Notes under the pieces: model-generated
What the model was told of the DNA's origin: nothing
The model's database searches: none
Seen by the model: only the letters and a program-made list of their open reading frames with translations
In this document: positions 22,288 through 27,338 of the stretch, piece after piece
How positions within the stretch are numbered: the first letter of the stretch is position 1
Layout of the letters: each line of letters starts with the position of its first letter
Translations under genes and position numbers: made by a program
Assembly: GCA_044375695.1 (NCBI GenBank)
Contig: JBILMG010000006.1
Coordinates: forward strand, 1 to 29,045
Direction: 5' to 3'
Length of the DNA stretch: 29,045 nucleotides
DNA from: DATDYW01 sp044375695
GTDB lineage: Bacteria > Patescibacteriota > Minisyncoccia > Phycocordibacterales > JAACPR01

Positions 22288-22654
22288 GTTTCAGCTCGCA
22301 CACCCGCGCGGCCACGAAAATTCCGCCGAAGATTTCAATGGCGGTGCAGCGGTAGGCGTGGCCGTCTGGTCCGTCGTCGCGGTAGATCTTGGTGGCGCCG
22401 CGACCGCCACGCATCGCCGCGCCAGGCGTAAGGCCTAGGGCGGCGAAGTAGGCGTCGCAGCCAGCTTCGACCTCTTCGGCCGTGAAGCCGCAGACGAGCG
22501 CGCCCTCCCACCGGTGAGGCTCCGTGGCGCAGGCGCGCAGCATGTCACCAACCGCCTGGTGCATGATCGCGCTGGTTAGGACATCTGGGTGCGTCGCCGA
22601 GAGCGCCCCGCCGAAACGGCGGCCAAGGAATTCCAAGAATGTTGTGTCGTTCAT
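22274..22654 (-). CDS. Hypothetical protein
   Basis: A 126-residue protein with an N-terminal helical part (FLEFLGRRFGGAL ... HQAVGDMLRACA) and a C-terminal part rich in glycine and beta-prone residues (YRCTAIEIFGGIFVAARVCE). Three or four cysteines are present without a clear zinc pattern. No family recognised. The gene is supported by a terminator sitting on its stop codon and by ordinary composition. Confidence 0.55.
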   Translation of the reverse strand: MNDTTFLEFLGRRFGGALSATHPDVLTSAIMHQAVGDMLRACATEPHRWEGALVCGFTAEEVEAGCDAYFAALGLTPGAAMRGGRGATKIYRDDGPDGHAYRCTAIEIFGGIFVAARVCELKLTES

Positions 22655-22704
22655 TTGCCACGTTTCTAGGCCCCGCAGGCCGTGCCGTCAAACGGGCGTC
22701 GTGA

Positions 22705-22712
22705 TATATAGA
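22705..22712 (+). promoter_or_regulatory. -10 box of tRNA-Ile
   Basis: TATATAGA in a GC-rich setting, 5-7 bp before the mature tRNA 5' end, so transcription may begin at or very near the tRNA's first base. Confidence 0.5.
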
Positions 22713-22716
22713 TTCG

Positions 22717-22788
22717 GCGGGCGTAGCTCAGTGGTAGAGCGGTCGTCTTATATACGATTGGTCCTAGGTTCGATCCCTAGCGCCCGCA
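22717..22788 (+). tRNA. tRNA-Ile with UAU anticodon
   Basis: Seventy-two bases. Acceptor GCGGGCG/CGCCCGC with discriminator A; D-arm GCTC-AGTGGTA-GAGC; anticodon arm GTCGT-CTTATAT-ACGAT, which places UAU at positions 34-36 (reads AUA); variable loop TGGTC; T-arm CTAGG-TTCGATC-CCTAG. CCA is not encoded. Most bacteria read AUA with a CAU anticodon modified to lysidine by TilS, so a genuine UAU tRNA is unusual. Confidence 0.9.
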
Positions 22789-22851
22789 CAATAGGAACGC
22801 TAACCGGCCGGAAGGCCGGCGTTCGTATTGTGCGGGCGCTAGGGATCGAAC
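22768..22851. repeat. Hairpin containing an inverted copy of the tRNA-Ile T-arm and acceptor
   Basis: A perfect 26-bp inverted repeat: left arm 22768-22793 is the T-loop, T-stem 3' side, acceptor 3' strand and five bases beyond the tRNA; right arm 22826-22851 is its exact reverse complement. Between them further pairing (GAACG/CGTTC, CCGGCC/GGCCGG, loop GGAA) extends the hairpin. No T-tract follows. Confidence 0.92.
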
Positions 22852-23000
22852 GGCCGCAGCCGAACGAGCGAAGCGAGTTTGGGCCCCGTCCGAAGGGGCC
22901 CACGGCGAGGCGGGGCCGCGAACACTTGGCCGTTCGGCGCCCGGACCTTAGAAAATCGAGGGGCGCCTGAACGGCTTAGTGATTCGTGGCTCGGTCCCGA
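22842..23000 (+). repeat. tRNA-tail element, type A (tRNA-Ile copy)
   Basis: It starts at the inverted tRNA-Ile T-arm (GGGATCGAACGGCCG, 22842-22856). Internal hairpins are GGGCCCC/GGGGCCC (about 22881-22901) and GCCGTTCGGCGCC / GGCGCCTGAACGGC (22929-22941 / 22962-22975). It ends CTTAGTGATTCGTGG (22975-22989) and CTCGGTCCC, which pairs with the start (GGGATCGA/TCGGTCCC). A 25-nt block at 22903-22927 recurs at 27163-27187 with two differences. It lies in the 442-bp gene-free gap after tRNA-Ile. Confidence 0.65.
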
Positions 23001-23168
23001 TGCGGGCGAGCGAGCCAACTGCTTGGCTCGCGCCTAGGGATCGAAAGGCGGAGCGTTACGAGGCGTCGCGCCGAGTCGCGAGCCGGGGTCGCGACCGAGG
23101 AGCGCGACGGCGCGACGAGAGTTGTGACCGATCCCCAGCAGTCGAACGGCTTAGTGATTCGCGGCTCG
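23001..23168 (+). repeat. tRNA-tail element, type B (tRNA-Ile copy) plus a repeated type A tail
   Basis: Order: TGCGGGCG (inverted acceptor, 23001-23008), hairpin GCGAGCCAA-CTGC-TTGGCTCGC (23010-23031), CTAGGGATCGAAAGGCGGA (23034-23052, inverted T-arm then core), GAGCCGGGGTCGCGA (23080-23094), GCGCGACGGCGCGA (23102-23115) and GTGACCGATCCCC (23124-23136), the last closing the outer stem. P3 is GGTC-g-CGAC / GTTG-t-GACC. The tail GAACGGCTTAGTGATTCG (23144-23161) repeats the end of the type A element. No encoded protein is evident. Confidence 0.75.
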
Positions 23169-23186
23169 AACCCTACCCCCCCCTCT

Positions 23187-23215
23187 TTGACACCCCCTTC
23201 AAAACGTACCAGTGT
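23187..23215 (+). promoter_or_regulatory. Promoter of the 23231 gene
   Basis: TTGACA (23187-23192), 17-bp spacer, CAGTGT (23210-23215), 15 bp before the ATG. It directly follows the tRNA-tail elements. Confidence 0.55.
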
Positions 23216-23230
23216 TGTCCGGTAAGCCCT

Positions 23231-24166
23231 ATGAAATTAAAAGTAAAGCCAAACACCCCGCCAGTACGCTGGCGGAACTTCATCAAGACAGCCCCGAGCG
23301 GCTCCATCGCCCTCGACGGCTACGTTTTCGAACCGGCCTGCCACGCCAGAACCGAGCGCGGCCTTTTCGAAAACTTTAACCATCACGACCGCTGCGACCG
23401 CCTGGCAACGCGCGCGACCTGCGCCCAAGTGCTGATGGCGATTCGCGGCGGGCTCTGCGAAGAGTTCCCCGACCCCATCGTCTACGTGAACGACTGCGAC
23501 GAAGACGTCTCGCTATCGGTAGCGCTCCTCGAAACCCCGTGGGCCGCGGAATCGATTACGAACCCAAGATGGAACCAGCTCGTCGCCATCGAGGACATGC
23601 TCGACACTACCGGCGGCGCCTTCGGCTTCTCGCTGGCAGCTCCGCTCCTGCGCGAAACGCTCTGGGTCTTCGAGCCTTACTCGCGTTTCCGATCGTCGGG
23701 CGAGCTCGACCAAAGAAACGCCGCCGAGTTCGAACGGGTCATTCGTGATATCGGCGACCGCGTGCGGCAGTTCGTGGCCGGCCGCGGACGCAGCATCGAG
23801 CCGAACGGCCACACCGAAATCGTGAGCCGCGGCAGCGGCGACTGGGCGCTCGTCCGCGAGCACGGGCCGCACGCGCGACTAGACACCTTCGCGAAGGGCC
23901 TCAAGAAGTTCGTCGCCTTCCGCGAGCGCCCCGACGGCAAGCTCGTCATCACGGTAGGACGCAATTCGCACTACCGACGTTTCCCTGTCGGACAAATCCT
24001 GGCCCGTTTAAACGAGGCCGAGGGTCTGACCCGTAACCGGGACCGGTGGGGTGGCGGAGACCTCATTGGTGGTAGCCCGCGCATCGCGGGAACAAGCCTT
24101 CCGATTGAGGAAATCACGAAAATTGTCGAGGAGGTCGCCTCCGCAAACATGCCCGCCCGCGCCTAG
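23231..24166 (+). CDS. Hypothetical protein with possible metal-binding motifs
   Basis: A 311-residue soluble protein I cannot assign. Features that may matter: FNHHDRCDRLATRATCAQ (about 49-66), VYVNDCDEDVSLSVALL (about 83-99) and AIEDMLDTTGGAFGF (about 119-133), whose clustered H/D residues recall the DHH phosphoesterase layout, and a C-terminal glycine-rich segment DRWGGGDLIGGSPRIAGTSL (about 278-297). The match to DHH enzymes is only by eye. The start at 23231 fits the promoter; the open frame upstream runs through the tRNA-tail elements and is not coding. Monocistronic, with a terminator built on the stop codon. Confidence 0.7.
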   Translation: MKLKVKPNTPPVRWRNFIKTAPSGSIALDGYVFEPACHARTERGLFENFNHHDRCDRLATRATCAQVLMAIRGGLCEEFPDPIVYVNDCDEDVSLSVALLETPWAAESITNPRWNQLVAIEDMLDTTGGAFGFSLAAPLLRETLWVFEPYSRFRSSGELDQRNAAEFERVIRDIGDRVRQFVAGRGRSIEPNGHTEIVSRGSGDWALVREHGPHARLDTFAKGLKKFVAFRERPDGKLVITVGRNSHYRRFPVGQILARLNEAEGLTRNRDRWGGGDLIGGSPRIAGTSLPIEEITKIVEEVASANMPARA

Positions 24167-24187
24167 CGCCGGCGGTTTTCTTTTTCT
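24153..24187 (+). terminator. Terminator of the 23231 gene, overlapping its stop codon
   Basis: Stem CCGCC-c-GCGC / GCGC-c-GGCGG with the TAG stop at the loop, followed by TTTTCTTTTTCT. Confidence 0.82.
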
Positions 24188-24195
24188 CACCTCTC

Positions 24196-24226
24196 AAAAA
24201 GAAAAGCCGCTCATGTTTGAGCGGCT
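24196..24226 (-). terminator. Terminator of cysE, overlapping its stop codon
   Basis: A 9-bp stem AGCCGCTCA / TGAGCGGCT (24205-24226) containing the TGA stop, followed on the minus strand by TTTTCTTTTTG. Confidence 0.88.
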
Positions 24227-24747
24227 GGTATCACGCGGAAGTTTGGCGGCACGCCGACGGCGTTGGCGCCATCGGGAACGTCTTGGAGCACGACCGCGCC
24301 GGCCCCAACTTTGGCGCCCACGCCAACCACGATTGGACCGAGCAGCTGCGCGTGCGCGCCGATTACGGCGCCCTCGCCAACAGTCGGGTGACGTTTGCCG
24401 TGCCCCTTCCCCGTGCCGCCGAGCGTCACACCGTGAAAGAGCGTCACGCCGTCGCCAACCTCGGCGGTCTCGCCAATGACGAGACCCATGCCGTGGTCGA
24501 TGAAGACGCCGTTGCCGATTTTCGCGGCGGGATGAATCTCGATGCCGGTGAAGAAGCGAGCCACCTGCGAGAGCATTCGCGCGGCGATGCGCCAGCCCGA
24601 AAGCCAGAGCCGGTTTGCCAGGCGATGCGCGGCGAGCGCCTTCCAGCCCGGGTAGCAAAGCACGGCTTCCCGGCGGCTGCGGCAGGCGGGGTCTCGATCG
24701 ACGATTGCCCGTAAGTCTGCGCGTACTGATTCAATAATAGAGAGCAT
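24211..24747 (-). CDS. cysE: Serine O-acetyltransferase
   Basis: A 178-residue enzyme that makes O-acetyl-serine from serine and acetyl-CoA for cysteine synthesis. An N-terminal helical domain (MLSIIESVRADLRAIVDRDP ... GWKALAAHRLANRLW) precedes the left-handed beta-helix: IHPAAKIGNGVFIDHGMG (catalytic histidine in DHG), LVIGETAEVGDGVTLFHGVT, LGGTGKGHGKRHPTVGEGA and a closing loop PNFRV. This is the short EpsC-type form. The start at 24745-24747 was chosen because the frame further upstream runs into the divergent promoter. No cysteine synthase is adjacent, so the partner must be elsewhere. Divergent from the coaD fusion. Confidence 0.9.
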   Translation of the reverse strand: MLSIIESVRADLRAIVDRDPACRSRREAVLCYPGWKALAAHRLANRLWLSGWRIAARMLSQVARFFTGIEIHPAAKIGNGVFIDHGMGLVIGETAEVGDGVTLFHGVTLGGTGKGHGKRHPTVGEGAVIGAHAQLLGPIVVGVGAKVGAGAVVLQDVPDGANAVGVPPNFRVIPAAQT

Positions 24748-24832
24748 AACGATGCTGTCCTCGCACAAATCGCCGGCGGCAGTCAAACGAGCCGCGCCGC
24801 GTGAGGCAAACAAAAAGCAACGCAAAAGAGGA

Positions 24833-24861
24833 TTGTCAAATATAGGCTACCTGTGTAGTGT
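24833..24861. promoter_or_regulatory. Overlapping divergent promoters of the coaD fusion and cysE
   Basis: Plus strand: TTGTCA (24833-24838), 17-bp spacer, TAGTGT (24856-24861), 26 bp before the ATG at 24888. Minus strand: TTGACA (24834-24839) reading toward cysE, overlapping the plus-strand -35 almost completely. Only one polymerase could bind at a time. Confidence 0.5.
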
Positions 24862-24887
24862 CCCGCCCGAAGCCCTATCAAAAACCT

Positions 24888-26078
24888 ATGGAAACAAAAC
24901 AAAATAATGCCGCCTACGGCGGATCCTTCGACCTACCCACCAACGGCCACCTTTGGGTCATCAGAACCGCCGCCCCGCGCTACGAGCACCTCACCGTTTT
25001 CGTGGCGAAGAACGCGGGCAAAAACCCGCGCTTCAGCATCGACGAACGCGTGCGCGTGCTCGAGGCGGCCACCGCCGACATACCGAACGTGACCGTCGTG
25101 GCGCTCCCGGAAGACGTGTTCCTGGTAGAGGCAGCCTGCCAAGCCGGCGCTTCGACGCTGATCCGGGGCATCCGCACCTCGGCAGACTTTCAGTCGGAGT
25201 ACAACCTGGCCGTTGTAAATCGCCAAATCAGGCCAGAGGTCGAAACCGTCCTCTTGGTGCCGCCGCCCACGCTTTCCTCGCTCTCCTCGAGCACGGTTAT
25301 GGGAATGGTCGGCGTGAATGGCTGGGAGAAGGTGGTCGAGAGCCTGGTCCCCGAGGCGACGTTCGACGCGCTAGAGGAACGCCAAGCCGAGGCCTTCGTG
25401 ACCCGCTACGTGCGCCAGTGGCTGAGCGCCCCGCTACGCCACTGCAACGGCGGCTCATTCGATCCGGTCTTGCTGGACGACATCATCGACGAGGTCGTGA
25501 CGGCTCACGCCGAACCGCACCGCCGACACCACCGCATCGCCCACGTGGCGAACGTGCTACGCGCGCTCGGCGACCAGCCGGCGCCCGAGCTCTTGATGGC
25601 GATGCTCTACCACGACAGCGTTTTTGTGGTCACACCGGAAGGCAAAACAGACCCCATGAACGAGCGCGGCTCTGCCGAAAAGTGCGAAGCAGCCGCGCGG
25701 CGGGCCGGTTTCGGCGACGAGACGGTGTCGCGGGCGAAGGCCTTCATCATGGCTACCGCCGAGCACCTTCTGCCCTCGCCCGAACTGTCTGACAACGTGC
25801 GCAACCTCGCGCTCGACGCGGACCTCTCCGTGTTCGGCGATGACGAGCAGAGCTACCGCCGCTACGCCCGACGCATTCGGCAAGAGCACGGAGCGGTACC
25901 GCACGACGAATTCGTCGCCGCGCGCCTCAGCTTCCTGCGGCGCCTGCGCGAACGGCCAACCATCGGCGAACGTCGGAGCATCTTCCGCACCGACTTCTTC
26001 TTCAGTCTCTACGAGCCGGCAGCGCAGCGGAACATCGCCGCCGAGATTGCCCTCTTGGAATCTGGGCAAACAATGTAG
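24888..26078 (+). CDS. coaD: Phosphopantetheine adenylyltransferase (CoaD) fused to an HD-type phosphohydrolase
   Basis: A 396-residue two-domain protein. Residues about 1-165 are CoaD: YGGSFDLPTNGHLWVI (about 9-24, nucleotidyltransferase T-x-GH form), a lysine region (AKNAGKNPRFSIDERV), LIRGIRTSADFQSEYNLA and LSSLSSSTV. CoaD adds AMP to 4'-phosphopantetheine, the penultimate step of coenzyme A synthesis. Residues about 200-396 match the predicted HD-superfamily phosphohydrolase COG4339: HHRIAHVANVL, AMLYHDSVF, NERGSAEKCE, LDADLSVFG and the C-terminal SLYEPAAQRNIAAEI. CoaD alone is normally about 160 residues. The start at 24888 follows the promoter spacing. The HD half may act on a CoA-pathway or other nucleotide substrate; unproven. 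Confidence 0.88.
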   Translation: METKQNNAAYGGSFDLPTNGHLWVIRTAAPRYEHLTVFVAKNAGKNPRFSIDERVRVLEAATADIPNVTVVALPEDVFLVEAACQAGASTLIRGIRTSADFQSEYNLAVVNRQIRPEVETVLLVPPPTLSSLSSSTVMGMVGVNGWEKVVESLVPEATFDALEERQAEAFVTRYVRQWLSAPLRHCNGGSFDPVLLDDIIDEVVTAHAEPHRRHHRIAHVANVLRALGDQPAPELLMAMLYHDSVFVVTPEGKTDPMNERGSAEKCEAAARRAGFGDETVSRAKAFIMATAEHLLPSPELSDNVRNLALDADLSVFGDDEQSYRRYARRIRQEHGAVPHDEFVAARLSFLRRLRERPTIGERRSIFRTDFFFSLYEPAAQRNIAAEIALLESGQTM

Positions 26079-26082
26079 CTCC

Positions 26083-26115
26083 GGCGCGGACCCTTGTCCG
26101 CGCCTTTTCTTTTTT
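26083..26115 (+). terminator. Terminator of the coaD fusion
   Basis: A 9-bp stem GGCGCGGAC / GTCCGCGCC, loop CCTT, then TTTTCTTTTTT. Confidence 0.92.
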
Positions 26116-26130
26116 GCCAGACGCCAAATA

Positions 26131-26159
26131 TTGACAAAAATGTTTCTAATACGTAGCGT
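26131..26159 (+). promoter_or_regulatory. Promoter of the 26174 gene
   Basis: Perfect TTGACA (26131-26136), 17-bp spacer, TAGCGT (26154-26159), ATG 14 bp downstream. Same -10 sequence as at 17182 and 17555. Confidence 0.7.
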
Positions 26160-26173
26160 CCCGACAAGGCTCT

Positions 26174-26749
26174 ATGAAGCCCCTCCTCACATTCCCCTTC
26201 ACCGTCATCACCAAGCCGAGCTTCTCGCTGAAGATTCGCAACCGGAAACGCAACTTGTGGCCGGAAGCTGACCCCATCATCGAAGACGCCGATTGGCTGC
26301 AGGAAATGGCCGGCCGCGACCACGAACTCAAGGTTACGCTTTGGGGCTCCGAGTCACCGTGGCAAGCCGGCGAGGCGCTCGACGCCATCGCCAACGCCTC
26401 GGGCGGTATCATTCAGGACCCCTCGCTCGAGGCAGCCATGCCGGACGCCGCGCACGAAATCCATCGCCTGCGCGCGGCGCACGACGAGAAGCTGATGGGC
26501 GCGATACGGTTCCGCCCGAAGCCGCCGTTCCGAATCTTGTTCCCGGCGTTCAGCGCCAAGTGGAACCGAGGCGAGCTCCTCAGCTGCCAGCACTGCGGCT
26601 GCCGTCACACCGTGGCCATCTGCTACGAAATGGAGCGCCGGCGCGGCTACCCAGGATCGCTGACCCTGGCCAGGCTCTTTCCCGGGATCCGCACGGGCAA
26701 CCCCATGCCGCACCCGATCGACACGTTCTACGCCCAGATCCACCAGTAG
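26174..26749 (+). CDS. Hypothetical protein with CxxC-type motif
   Basis: A 191-residue protein, no family recognised. A basic N-terminal segment (SFSLKIRNRKRNLWPEAD) is followed by a mixed helical part and a cysteine/histidine cluster, LLSCQHCGCRHTVAICYE (about 134-151), which could bind one zinc ion (C-x2-C-x-C-x2-H-x4-C). The gene has a strong promoter, and a weak hairpin with a T-tract lies at its stop. It precedes tRNA-Gly on the same strand. Confidence 0.6.
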   Translation: MKPLLTFPFTVITKPSFSLKIRNRKRNLWPEADPIIEDADWLQEMAGRDHELKVTLWGSESPWQAGEALDAIANASGGIIQDPSLEAAMPDAAHEIHRLRAAHDEKLMGAIRFRPKPPFRILFPAFSAKWNRGELLSCQHCGCRHTVAICYEMERRRGYPGSLTLARLFPGIRTGNPMPHPIDTFYAQIHQ

Positions 26750-26769
26750 CGGTGAGTCTTTTCTTTTTA
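26741..26769 (+). terminator. Weak terminator at the end of the 26174 gene
   Basis: Short stem CACC / GGTG with the TAG stop in the loop, followed by TCTTTTCTTTTTAT. The stem is weak, but the tail has the same form as the other terminators. Confidence 0.5.
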
Positions 26770-26811
26770 TTTTCGGTACCGCGGCTCGCCGCAGGCCCGG
26801 CCTAAATTTGG

Positions 26812-26817
26812 TATAGT
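26812..26817 (+). promoter_or_regulatory. -10 box of tRNA-Gly
   Basis: TATAGT, 22 bp before the tRNA 5' end, after the AT-rich stretch TAAATTTGG. Confidence 0.55.
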
Positions 26818-26839
26818 CCCGCCGTTCTTTTGGGAAATT

Positions 26840-26910
26840 GCGGGTATCGTTCAGTGGCAGGACGGGACCTTCCCAAGGTTCAGACGGGGGTTCGATTCCC
26901 CCTACCCGCA
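26840..26910 (+). tRNA. tRNA-Gly(CCC)
   Basis: Seventy-one bases. Acceptor GCGGGTA/TACCCGC with discriminator A; D-arm GTTC-AGTGGCA-GGAC; anticodon arm GGACC-TTCCCAA-GGTTC (anticodon CCC, reads GGG); variable loop AGAC; T-arm GGGGG-TTCGATT-CCCCC. CCA is not encoded. Confidence 0.95.
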
Positions 26911-26955
26911 CAAAGCAAACGGCGCCACCGGGCGCTTTTTGCTTTGTGCGGGTAG
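26902..26955 (+). terminator. tRNA-Gly terminator built into an inverted tRNA tail
   Basis: Inner stem GCGCC/GGCGC is followed by TTTTT (26936-26940). It is enclosed by a perfect 18-bp inverted repeat (26902-26919 / 26938-26955) whose left arm is the tRNA-Gly acceptor 3' strand plus nine following bases and whose right arm is the inverted copy. Confidence 0.85.
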
Positions 26956-27092
26956 AGCGAGGCAACTGCTTGCCTCGCGTGGGGAATCGAAAGGCGGAAC
27001 GTTGCCGAGCGCTGCGCGAGGCAGTGAGCCGGGGTCGCGAGTCCCAAGCGCGACGGCGCGAGGGAACTCGTGACCGATTCCCCCACCCGCAC
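26947..27092 (+). repeat. tRNA-tail element, type B (tRNA-Gly copy)
   Basis: The most complete copy. Order: GTGCGGGT (inverted acceptor), hairpin GCGAGGCAA-CTGC-TTGCCTCGC (26957-26978), GGGGAATCGAAAGGCGGA (26981-26998), a TGCC/GGCA hairpin, GAGCCGGGGTCGCGA (27026-27040), GCGCGACGGCGCGA (27048-27061), GTGACCGATTCCCCC (27070-27084), then ACCCGCAC (27085-27092). The last 18 bases are a direct copy of the tRNA-Gly 3' end with one base missing. The outer stem GGGGAATCG/CGATTCCCC and closing stem GTGCGGGT/ACCCGCAC both match the adjacent tRNA. It occupies the 428-bp gene-free gap after tRNA-Gly. Confidence 0.8.
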
Positions 27093-27111
27093 GACAAGCC
27101 AGCCCCAGCCC

Positions 27112-27136
27112 ACAAACCCGGTGCCGGTTTGTTTTT
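27112..27136 (+). terminator. Terminator after the tRNA-Gly type B element
   Basis: Stem ACAAACC(c)GG / CCGGTTTGT followed by TTTTT. It would end a transcript of the element about 20 nt after its last conserved base. Confidence 0.75.
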
Positions 27137-27162
27137 AGGCGGAAGTGACTCTCGCGAACCGG

Positions 27163-27254
27163 CGGCGAGGCGGGCCCGCGAGCACTTAGTTTTTTGCCGG
27201 CCGTTCGAGAATGAGAGGCCGGCAAAAAGCTTAGTGACTCGTGGGGCGATCCCC
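27163..27254 (+). repeat. tRNA-tail element, type A (second copy, near tRNA-Gly)
   Basis: The 27163-27187 block matches 22903-22927 at 23 of 25 positions. It is followed by a perfect 12-bp hairpin TTTTTGCCGGCC / GGCCGGCAAAAA (27191-27202 / 27217-27228) and CTTAGTGACTCGTGG (27230-27244), then GGCGATCCCCC. The hairpin occupies the same position as a different-sequence hairpin in the tRNA-Ile copy. Confidence 0.65.
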
Positions 27255-27289
27255 CGCGCGAGGCCGCGAGCCGGAGCTGGTTTCTTTTT

Positions 27290-27326
27290 ACGGCATGGGT
27301 AAGGGAATCGAACGGCCGACAGCCCG
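27290..27326 (+). repeat. Orphan inverted tRNA-tail fragment
   Basis: GGGAATCGAACGGCCGACAGCC resembles the start of the tRNA-Ile type A element (GGGATCGAACGGCCGCAGCC). The preceding bases, CATGGGTAA, would be an inverted acceptor end, but no tRNA in this window has that sequence. It abuts the 3' end of the zinc-ribbon gene. Confidence 0.45.
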
Positions 27327-27338
27327 CAACCTCACCCC

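Noticed and set aside
22842..23168. Interpretation as a CRISPR array or integron attC sites
   Set aside because: No regular repeat-spacer spacing and no cas genes; the attC consensus core sites and an integrase were not found.
22979..23230. In-frame extension of the 23231 gene
   Set aside because: It runs through the tRNA-tail elements and the promoter; translation is arginine-rich low complexity.
24748..24825. N-terminal extension of CysE
   Set aside because: It reaches toward the divergent promoter and adds residues unlike any serine acetyltransferase.
15553..27254. Interpretation of the tRNA-tail elements as prophage or integrative-element attachment sites
   Set aside because: Classical att sites are direct repeats of the tRNA end with an integrase gene between them; here the main copies are inverted and no integrase is present in the window.
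26838..27302. Open frame of 154 codons through tRNA-Gly and the elements after it
   Set aside because: It starts inside the tRNA promoter/gene region and follows non-coding structured repeats.
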